Shown here piece after piece: positions 1-7,044 of a DNA stretch of 64,000 nt. The notes under the pieces are model-generated. The model searched no databases. It saw only the letters and a program-made list of their open reading frames with translations, and was not told the DNA's origin. How positions within the stretch are numbered: position 1 is the first letter of the stretch; every line of letters starts with the position of its first letter. This DNA comes from Pseudomonadota bacterium (GTDB taxonomy: Bacteria; Pseudomonadota; Gammaproteobacteria; Xanthomonadales; Xanthomonadaceae), in assembly GCA_023430045.1 (NCBI GenBank), contig JAEZCF010000030.1, positions 1 to 64,000 of the forward strand, in the 5' to 3' direction. Both the position numbers and the translations under genes were made by a program.

Positions 1-82
1 TTTCCTGGCCTTTCGTGGGGCGCGGGGCGGGCGGGGCTGGGGGGGGCGCTACCGTTGTCGTGCGGCGTCGCCGCGTCGCCGG

Positions 83-2392
83 TCAGAAGCTGTAGGCCAC
101 GGTCACCCGCGCGTTGCGGCCCGGCTCGCTGTAGCGCCCGATACCCTGGTCGTTGACGTAACCGTACAGCGTGTTGGTGCCTTCATTGAGCACGCGCACG
201 CGTTGCCACAGGTAATACTCGCGGTCGGTCAGGTTGTAGATGCCTGCGGTCAGGCGCAGCTGCGGCGTGACGTTCCACGTTCCCATCAGGTCCAGCACCG
301 TGTAGCCATCTGCCTTGTCCACCCAGTCGGGCGTTTCGCGCGTGCCATTTGCCGCAGTGGTATAGGCATCGTCGGCATTCTTGCCCCAGGCGTGGGTCAG
401 GCTGGCAGTGACATTCCATATCGATGACGGTGCATAGCGCACCCCCAGCACCGCGCTGGCCGGGACGATGCTTTCCAGCGGATCGCCGTTGCGCTTCTCG
501 CCTTCGCTGTAAGCCGCGGCGATACGCGATGACCACGCGTCGCTGATCTGCCAGCGCCCTTCAAGCTCGGCGCCCTTCACCGTGACCTTGCCGGCATTGA
601 CCGGCATCGACGCGTTGTACGTGTACTGCACGGCCGCAGTGGGCGTGGTGCGATAGCCGTTCGCGTAGGGCTCGCGCGTGGTGACGGTTTCGATGAAGTT
701 GCTGTAGCGATCGCGGAAGACCGAGAACCCCAGCTGCGTACGATCAGTCGTCCAGCGATATCCCAGTTCAACGTTCAGGCTCTTCTCGGCCTCCAGCTCC
801 GGATTGGAGGAGGACGTATCGAACTGCACGGGTGCCCCGGTCACTGCGTCGAACGCACTGGTGGAACCGGTTGGCGAGTAGAGATCGGCCACGCTGGGCG
901 CGCGGAAGCCACGGCCGACCTGCGCCCACAGCGCATGGTCGGGCAGGAAGCGGAACTCCGCACCAACCTGCCAGCTTGGTGCGGAAAAGCGCACATCGCG
1001 CACGCTGCCGGTCGGATCGAGGAACGTATCGTCCACTACGGGCGAATAGTCGTAACGGTCATAGCGCAGGCCGCCGCTGAGCAGCAGGCGCTCGTCCAGC
1101 AGCGAAACGCTGTCGCGCAGGTAGAGATTCCATGCACGCACGTCGGTCTTCGGCACCTGGCGCGGGTCCCGGTCCACGGTGGCGATATCGCCCGCCGCGT
1201 TCCAGCGCGTGTCCACCGCAGTGAAATCCACATCGCGCTGCTGCCAGGCCAGGCCGTATGCCACGTCGTGGCGCGCAGCGCCCGAGTCCAGCACCTTGCT
1301 GAAATCCAGCGCCGCACGGTCCAGCGTCTGTTCGGTGGCGCGGTCCTCGGTACGCAGACAGGGCACGGCACCGCCCGGGCAGCCGCTGCCGGCAACGATG
1401 GTGGTCAGCCCGCGGCTGTCGGTCACCTGGCGGTCCACCTGTGCTTCCAGCGTGTCGAACAGCGCATTCTGCGGACGGTACTGCCAGCGCACCCCGTAAC
1501 GATCGCGATCGTTGCGGTCGTCGCCGTAGCGTTCCAGGTAGCCCGGCGAATACACCCGCGACAGGTTGTCGACCTCGTTGCGCGCGCGCCCACGTTCCAG
1601 CATGAAGCCCAGCGTGTTGCGCTCGTCCAGTTGCAGGTCAAGCTTGGCCAGCAGGTTGTCGCGGGTGCTGTCCATCGGATCAGGGGTGCGCCGGCCCACG
1701 CCGATGCGGTCCACGGTGGTGTCATGCCAGCTCTCGGATTCGTGGCCTTCGCGGCGGGTGTAGACCAGCATCGACTCCACGATGCCGGTACGGTTGGCGA
1801 AGGTCAGCGTTCCCATGGTCTCGTCGTTCGCGCCGCTGTAGCCGAACTTCATGCCGACGTGGGTGTCGTTGCCGGCGGCCTTGAGGTAGTCGGCCGGGTC
1901 CTTGGTGGTGAACACCACCGCGCCCCCCAACGCACCGCTGCCGGCGGTGATGGAGTCCGCACCCTTGATCACCTGCAGGCTCTTCAGCGTGTCGATGTCC
2001 ACGTCGCCGCGACCACCGCGGAAGAACTCGTAGGAGCGCGCGGTCTCCACCGATTCGCCCAGGCTCAGGCCGTCGACGGTGATCGCGACACGGTCGCTTT
2101 CCAGGCCACGGATATTGAAGCCGTTGTCGCCGAAGCGGCCCATGTCGACGGTGCTGACGCCGGGAATGTAACGGATGGCCTCTTCCATGGTGTTGGCCAT
2201 TTCCGCCTCCAGGTCCGAGGCACTGAGCACGGTGACGTTCTGGTTGCGTGACCTGGATTTCTTCGCGCGTTCGGCCTCCACGCGCACCGTATCCAGGGTA
2301 CTGGCACCGGCAGGTGCATCGGCACGTGCATCGGCAATGACGGACAGGCCAGCGAGCACCGCCAGCGAAAGCAGGGAGAGGGACAACTTCAT
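83..2392 (-). CDS. TonB-dependent haemoglobin/transferrin-type receptor
   Basis: Outer-membrane TonB-dependent receptor of 769 residues. A Sec signal peptide (MKLSLSLLSLAVLAGLSVIA) is followed by a plug domain with the family pattern GFNIRGLESDRVAITVDG and VIKGADSITAGSGALGGAV, then a large beta-barrel ending in the terminal aromatic signature VTVAYSF. The plug resembles the haemoglobin/transferrin/lactoferrin receptor subfamily rather than BtuB, which suggests haem or iron-protein uptake; the actual ligand is not visible. The start at 2392 is chosen because GGAG lies just upstream and the signal peptide begins there; the frame stays open about 50 codons further without a signal-like start. 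It is the last gene of a three-gene minus-strand operon behind a Fur-box palindrome. Confidence is high for the family and moderate for the ligand class. Confidence 0.9.
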   Translation of the reverse strand: MKLSLSLLSLAVLAGLSVIADARADAPAGASTLDTVRVEAERAKKSRSRNQNVTVLSASDLEAEMANTMEEAIRYIPGVSTVDMGRFGDNGFNIRGLESDRVAITVDGLSLGESVETARSYEFFRGGRGDVDIDTLKSLQVIKGADSITAGSGALGGAVVFTTKDPADYLKAAGNDTHVGMKFGYSGANDETMGTLTFANRTGIVESMLVYTRREGHESESWHDTTVDRIGVGRRTPDPMDSTRDNLLAKLDLQLDERNTLGFMLERGRARNEVDNLSRVYSPGYLERYGDDRNDRDRYGVRWQYRPQNALFDTLEAQVDRQVTDSRGLTTIVAGSGCPGGAVPCLRTEDRATEQTLDRAALDFSKVLDSGAARHDVAYGLAWQQRDVDFTAVDTRWNAAGDIATVDRDPRQVPKTDVRAWNLYLRDSVSLLDERLLLSGGLRYDRYDYSPVVDDTFLDPTGSVRDVRFSAPSWQVGAEFRFLPDHALWAQVGRGFRAPSVADLYSPTGSTSAFDAVTGAPVQFDTSSSNPELEAEKSLNVELGYRWTTDRTQLGFSVFRDRYSNFIETVTTREPYANGYRTTPTAAVQYTYNASMPVNAGKVTVKGAELEGRWQISDAWSSRIAAAYSEGEKRNGDPLESIVPASAVLGVRYAPSSIWNVTASLTHAWGKNADDAYTTAANGTRETPDWVDKADGYTVLDLMGTWNVTPQLRLTAGIYNLTDREYYLWQRVRVLNEGTNTLYGYVNDQGIGRYSEPGRNARVTVAYSF

Positions 2393-2503
2393 CGGAAAAC
2401 TCCACAGGGAGGAAAGGGCTTGAAAGACGCCGTTCCTGGCTGCCGGAGTCCGAAGGACCTGTGCCCGCTGGGTGGGTGTCGCGTGGTTCGGTGTGTGATG
2501 GTC

Positions 2504-2525
2504 GATGCCGGCGTGGGCCGGCATC
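2504..2525 (-). other. intercistronic hairpin before the receptor gene
   Basis: GATGCCGGC and GCCGGCATC form a perfect 9-bp stem with a 4-nt loop inside the 207-bp gap between the EF-hand gene and the receptor gene. No U-tract follows on the minus-strand RNA, so it looks more like a stabilising or attenuating structure than a terminator. Confidence 0.4.
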
Positions 2526-2599
2526 AAAGGAGATCGGCTGGCCGGCAACGTGTGCTGCCTGCTGCCCTGCGCGACCGGCGCGCTGGGCAGCGGCTGGAA

Positions 2600-3439
2600 T
2601 CACCTGGCGGTCGGCTCGGGATCGCGGGCGTCGACGATGCCATCGCCGTTGGTGTCGGCGCGGTCGAACAGGCGCTTGCCCGATGCCTGGTACTCGGCGA
2701 AGGTCATCCGTCCATCCTTGTCGGTGTCCAGCGCATCGAAACGCACGCCTGCCTGTCGTTCGCTGGCGGCGCGGACCTTGCTGCGCTGTGCATCCAGGCG
2801 GTCTGCGAATTCGGCGGTGTATTCGCCCAGGTCCAGGCGGCCATCACCGCTGGTGTCCGTCGCCGCGAAGGTAGCCGCCCGAGCCGCATCGAATTCAGCG
2901 CGATCCACGACGCGGTCGCCATTGCTGTCGTACAGCTCCAGCATGCCGTTGGCGGTATGCGAGGTCGGCATCTTCAGGGGATCGCGGTTGCTGGCGGCAG
3001 CCGTCTCGTGCGTGGCTTCCTGGAGCTTTTCATGGGCCGCCCAGGTACGTTCGCCGGCGGCATCGAATTCGGCACGGCTGACATGACCATCCCTGTTGCG
3101 ATCCAGCGCCTTGAAACGGGTATCGGTCTGCCGCAGGTGAACGGCACGGGCTTCGGCCAGCCGTGCATCGAAGCGCTGCAGGTACTCGTCGACATACTCC
3201 TTGCGATCAACTACGCCATCGTGGTTTGAATCGGTGGCGTCATGGCGCGCACGACGGAACTGCTCGAACTGCGCCCAGCTGACCGCTCCCTGCTGTTCCG
3301 GATCGAACTGCGCCAGGAACTCCCTGGCCGCCGATGATGCGATGGCGTCCGTATCGCCGCCGGTGTCGCGGGAGGGCACGGTCTGGGCAGCAGCACTGAA
3401 TGCCACGGCGAGGGCCGCGACGGGAAGCAGGATCTTCAT
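2600..3439 (-). CDS. exported EF-hand calcium-binding protein
   Basis: 279-residue protein with a cleavable signal peptide (MKILLPVAALAVAFSAAAQ) and six canonical DxDxDG-type EF-hand loops at about residues 70-81, 113-124, 171-182, 195-206, 238-249 and 262-273, plus one degenerate loop near 46. The protein should bind several Ca2+ ions in the periplasm or outside the cell; a precise role cannot be read from the sequence. The start at 3439 follows AAGGGG and gives the signal peptide. It sits 25 bp after the DUF4198 gene and upstream of the TonB receptor, so it is probably co-transcribed with both. EF-hand proteins paired with TonB receptors recur in xanthomonads, but the functional link here is inference. 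Confidence 0.88.
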   Translation of the reverse strand: MKILLPVAALAVAFSAAAQTVPSRDTGGDTDAIASSAAREFLAQFDPEQQGAVSWAQFEQFRRARHDATDSNHDGVVDRKEYVDEYLQRFDARLAEARAVHLRQTDTRFKALDRNRDGHVSRAEFDAAGERTWAAHEKLQEATHETAAASNRDPLKMPTSHTANGMLELYDSNGDRVVDRAEFDAARAATFAATDTSGDGRLDLGEYTAEFADRLDAQRSKVRAASERQAGVRFDALDTDKDGRMTFAEYQASGKRLFDRADTNGDGIVDARDPEPTAR

Positions 3440-3464
3440 GGTTTTCCCCTTGGTTCGAGATGGC

Positions 3465-4259
3465 TCAGGGTTCAAGGACGCGGAAGCTGAGCGTGTAGTT
3501 GTTGCCATACTGGGGCGCGGCGGCGCCTTCAGGCGCGGCACCGCGATAGCGGATGAGCGCGAGGTAGCTGCCGGCTTCTTCCAGCGGCAGGCGTGCCTTG
3601 CCTTCGGCATCGGTAGTCAGTTCCACCGCCGCCGGCTGCGCACGGCCTTCGCCACGGGCACGATGTATTTCCACCTTCTGGCCAGGCAGCGGCGTGCCGT
3701 CGTAATGGATCGCGAACTCGAACTGCTCGCCGGCGTACAGGTCGCTGGGATGGGTGACCGGCACCAGTTCCAGGCCCTTGCCATAGGGCTTCAGCGCGAC
3801 GAGGGTCGGCGCCCCTGCGGTGAGATAGACCTCCGAACGCGAAAGGCTCTGGTAGTGCGAAACGATCTTCGCGCCGGCCGGCAACGGCCTGGACGGATCG
3901 CGGCTGCTTTCGGTCCTGCCATCGACTTCCCAGGTACGGAACACCGCACCCAGGCGATTGCCGGTACTGAACCGATAGGTGCCCTTGCTGCCGGGCAGGG
4001 TCTGTTCGACCACCGCACGTGTCTTCAGGTAGTGCACGGTATCCGGTGCATGCTGTGCGCCATCGGGATCGGTGACCACGAACGTGCTGTTGTCGAACAC
4101 CACTTCGGGCACGAAGAACGTTTCAGCGAAGCTGGCATCCAGCGTCACCACGCTGTCCGGTCGCACATCGAAGCTCACCGGAGCCAGATAGGGGGTATGC
4201 GCATGCGCAGGCGCAAGCACGGCCGCCAGCGCCAGGCTGGCAATCAGAAGACGTTTCAT
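3465..4259 (-). CDS. DUF4198 periplasmic protein (NikM-like), first gene of the Fur-box operon
   Basis: 264-residue exported protein. The signal peptide ends at AHA and the mature protein begins HTPYLAPVSF, the N-terminal His-containing signature typical of DUF4198 proteins, which often accompany metal uptake genes. The C-terminal half is an immunoglobulin-like carrier-domain fold (GQKVEIHRARGEGRAQ, TDAEGKARLPLEEAG). The start is placed at 4259, preceded by GAGAG; a second ATG two codons upstream (4265) is possible. It leads the operon whose promoter region carries the Fur-box-like palindrome at 4316-4332, so iron-repressed expression is likely. A role in metal capture or delivery alongside the receptor is inferred from context only. 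Confidence 0.82.
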   Translation of the reverse strand: MKRLLIASLALAAVLAPAHAHTPYLAPVSFDVRPDSVVTLDASFAETFFVPEVVFDNSTFVVTDPDGAQHAPDTVHYLKTRAVVEQTLPGSKGTYRFSTGNRLGAVFRTWEVDGRTESSRDPSRPLPAGAKIVSHYQSLSRSEVYLTAGAPTLVALKPYGKGLELVPVTHPSDLYAGEQFEFAIHYDGTPLPGQKVEIHRARGEGRAQPAAVELTTDAEGKARLPLEEAGSYLALIRYRGAAPEGAAAPQYGNNYTLSFRVLEP

Positions 4260-4272
4260 CGGCATCTCTCAC

Positions 4273-4306
4273 GGTATGCGCCGACCCGTGGCCGGCGGCG
4301 CATACC
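4273..4306 (-). promoter_or_regulatory. leader inverted repeat upstream of the DUF4198 gene
   Basis: GGTATGCGCC and GGCGCATACC are perfect 10-bp arms around a 14-nt centre, lying between the Fur-like palindrome and the start codon. It could be an operator or a 5'-UTR hairpin ending a few bases before the ribosome-binding region. Confidence 0.45.
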
Positions 4307-4315
4307 CTACGCCGG

Positions 4316-4332
4316 TTGCGAATGATTCGCAA
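4316..4332 (-). promoter_or_regulatory. Fur-box-like palindrome
   Basis: TTGCGAATGATTCGCAA is a perfect 8-1-8 inverted repeat that keeps the AAT-n-ATT core of the Fur 7-1-7 motif. It lies 57 bp upstream of the DUF4198 start and in front of a receptor operon, the expected place for iron repression. On the other side it is 20 bp beyond the stop of the M14 peptidase gene. Confidence 0.7.
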
Positions 4333-4352
4333 TACGATTCGATGTTCTTTCT

Positions 4353-6938
4353 TCAGCCGCGCGGCTTCGCAGGATTCAGCAGATTGGAGAAGAACAGCGC
4401 GTTGATCAACAGCCTGTCGGTGCCATGCCAGTACTTGCGATGCGCCGGGTCGTCAGCGAACAGCACCACGTTGCCCTGCCCCTGCGGCGAAACCAGCAGC
4501 CAGGCCGATCCCCCCACCCGCGTGCGGTTGCGCTCGGACAGATAGCCATTCACGCGTGGTGTGTCATCCACCCGTACCACGGTCGAGAACGGATTCGCGC
4601 TGGGCTGCAGCACCACCGTGTTTTCCTTGTTCACTGCCAGCCGGCTGCCCGGCACGCCGAAGCCCAGGGGATGCGTGGTATCCACCTCCGCGCTCAGGAT
4701 GTTGCCGCTCATCCGCTCGATGGCTGCGATGTCACGCTGGTCGCCAAAGGCCTTGCGGCCCGCGTCCCCCGCGTCCTGGTCCACGCCCGTTTTCTCACCG
4801 TCGGCCAGCTTCTGCTCGATCGCCCACCGCGATGCCGTGCCATAGGTGACCAACGAACCGCCCGCCTGTATCCAGCGCTTCAACGCAGCCACCGCAGCGG
4901 CATCCACGCCCTCGTACTTCCCACCGGACAGCACGATGGTGGTGTAACGGTCCAGCGCCACCCTGCCCAGCTGCGAGGGATCGATCTTGCTGGCCGGCAA
5001 CCGCAGCTGCTGGTCAAGCAGGAACCATGTCGCGCCGATTTCAGTGGCCGTCACGCCCTCGCCCATCACCAGCGCCACCGTTGGCCTGCGCAGCGCCTTC
5101 ATGCCATCGCTGCCCAGGTCGATGCCCGCACGGTTCTGCCCCGTTGCCACCGCATGCACGGTGACCTGCGCCTCCTGCGCGATCGATTGCACGGCGTCCA
5201 GCAATGCCGCGCCCTGCAGCGGCTGGCCTGCCACCGGGACCACCACGCTGCCGGCCGCGAACTCATGATCGCCACCGGACGTGCCCGCGGTGAAAGCCTG
5301 GAAGGCCGCCCGCACCGCAAGCCCTCTGGCCTGCAACGCATACAGGGCGGTACCTGCGTTGTAGTCGCGCCAGTCGATCACGTACGCGTACCCGGCCTGG
5401 CCGCCCTGCACACTGCCCTCAATGGCAGGCAGCGAGGTGATGCGTGCGCCTTCGCCCACGCGTGCCTTGCTGCCGGCGAAGCTGACGCCGTAAGCCGGCG
5501 CTATGGCATACGAGGTGCTGCCGTAGAACACATCACCCTTGATCGCAGGCGTTTCCGCGAAGATCGAATGGACCAGGCGGAACTGCGGCTGCACCACCGG
5601 CACCACGTAGGCACTACCCGGCTGGAAGCGGTGGCCGTCGATGGTCACCGCCGAGGCCAGCGCGTGAACCTGGATCCGGTGCAGCAGCAGCAGTTCCAGA
5701 AGCCGGTGGGTGAGCGCGGGATCGTGCACGTCACCGAACACGAAGCTCTTCACCGGCTGCTGCGCTGCCTGCTTCAGCGCCGACTGGAAGAAGGTCTTCT
5801 GCAGGTCGAGCAATCCTTCGCGCTCGGTGACCGCACCGCGCACCGTGCCCAGTCCCGTGGCCACCTGGTTGCGGATGGTGAAGGGGAACGTCAGCGGCCC
5901 GTTCACCGACTCCTGCACCCGCCCGCGCGAACTGGCCTGTTCAACGGTCACGCCGACCGCGCCGTGAAAATCGGGATAGGTCGAGCCGTAGACCGGCGAA
6001 AAGTTGTCGAAGTTCTCACCCGTGTAGTAGAGCGATCCGAGCGCGTCCAGCGACGCGGCATGGTACTTCGCCAGCGTCCTGTTGAACTCGTAGGAAGCCG
6101 CCGGCAACAGCGGGCTGTGCATGCTCTTCGGCGAGGGTTCGAAGTAGTAGGTACTGTCCTTGCCCATCTCGTGGAAGTCGATCTGGACATTCGGATACCA
6201 CTGATGGAAGGCCTCTACCTTCGGCCGGCTGTCCTGCTGGGTCAGCGCCAGCCAGTCGCGGTTGAGGTCGGTGAAGTAATGGTTGGTGCGCCCCTGCGGG
6301 AACGGCTCGACATGTTCCTTGTCCGCAGGATCGGCGGAGGCCGGGAGCGAGGCGTAGGCGTTGTGCCAGTTCGCTGCCCGATCGCGCCCGTCCGGGTTCT
6401 GCGCCGGATCGAACAGGACCACGGCCTGCTGCAGCCACTGCTGTGTCTCGGCGCTGCGGCTGGCCACCAGGTAGTAAGCCGTCAGCATCGCGGCCTCGCC
6501 GCTGGAGGTTTCGTTGCCATGCACGCTGTAACCCAGCCACACCACCACCGGGCTGGCGCCCGCGGCCGCGCGCGGCTGGGACGGATCGACCAGGGTCACG
6601 TGCTGCTGCCGCAGCTGGTCCAGGCGAGCCTGATTATCCGCCGCCGTGACCGTGGCGATGATCAGTGGACGGCCTTCATAGCTGCGACCGATCTCCTTGA
6701 CCGTGATCTTGCCGGAGTGCCTGGCAAGTTCGTTGAAGTACGCCACCAGCTGATCATGGCGCGTGTAACGACTGCCGATCTCGTAGCCCAGGAACTGTTG
6801 TGGCGTGGGAATGGACGGATCGAACTCACCGGCCTGCGGAAAGAAATACGCGCTCTGCGCATGGGCGGCCAGGTACGGGACAAGCACTCCCGAAACAGCG
6901 ACGAGCAACGACAACAGCACACGACGATGAAAAGACAC
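4353..6938 (-). CDS. M14-family zinc carboxypeptidase, exported
   Basis: 861-residue M14 metallopeptidase starting at a GTG preceded by GGGGAAC; this start gives a clean signal peptide ending AAHAQ. The N-terminal third carries the carboxypeptidase fold: HGNE supplies zinc ligands H140 and E143, NPDGRDR and FTDLNRDW are family motifs, and IDFHEMG supplies the third ligand H256. TVEQASSRG probably holds the catalytic glutamate. The C-terminal half (from about residue 420) is a long extension seen in the large xanthomonad M14 proteins, of unknown role. The protein is likely periplasmic or secreted and trims peptides for nutrition. The downstream neighbour is the Fur-box operon; the upstream gene (7045-9690) is a TonB receptor on the same strand, 106 bp away, suggesting peptide uptake and processing together. 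Confidence 0.88.
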   Translation of the reverse strand: MSFHRRVLLSLLVAVSGVLVPYLAAHAQSAYFFPQAGEFDPSIPTPQQFLGYEIGSRYTRHDQLVAYFNELARHSGKITVKEIGRSYEGRPLIIATVTAADNQARLDQLRQQHVTLVDPSQPRAAAGASPVVVWLGYSVHGNETSSGEAAMLTAYYLVASRSAETQQWLQQAVVLFDPAQNPDGRDRAANWHNAYASLPASADPADKEHVEPFPQGRTNHYFTDLNRDWLALTQQDSRPKVEAFHQWYPNVQIDFHEMGKDSTYYFEPSPKSMHSPLLPAASYEFNRTLAKYHAASLDALGSLYYTGENFDNFSPVYGSTYPDFHGAVGVTVEQASSRGRVQESVNGPLTFPFTIRNQVATGLGTVRGAVTEREGLLDLQKTFFQSALKQAAQQPVKSFVFGDVHDPALTHRLLELLLLHRIQVHALASAVTIDGHRFQPGSAYVVPVVQPQFRLVHSIFAETPAIKGDVFYGSTSYAIAPAYGVSFAGSKARVGEGARITSLPAIEGSVQGGQAGYAYVIDWRDYNAGTALYALQARGLAVRAAFQAFTAGTSGGDHEFAAGSVVVPVAGQPLQGAALLDAVQSIAQEAQVTVHAVATGQNRAGIDLGSDGMKALRRPTVALVMGEGVTATEIGATWFLLDQQLRLPASKIDPSQLGRVALDRYTTIVLSGGKYEGVDAAAVAALKRWIQAGGSLVTYGTASRWAIEQKLADGEKTGVDQDAGDAGRKAFGDQRDIAAIERMSGNILSAEVDTTHPLGFGVPGSRLAVNKENTVVLQPSANPFSTVVRVDDTPRVNGYLSERNRTRVGGSAWLLVSPQGQGNVVLFADDPAHRKYWHGTDRLLINALFFSNLLNPAKPRG

Positions 6939-7044
6939 GGATGTTCCCCGATGGGGCCGCCAGCGATGCGCCGGCGGCATGGGCGATGGAGGGCGGAGTC
7001 CGCGGATCCCCGCCTCTGGTGGGGCCAGGATCTGCGCGGCTGTC

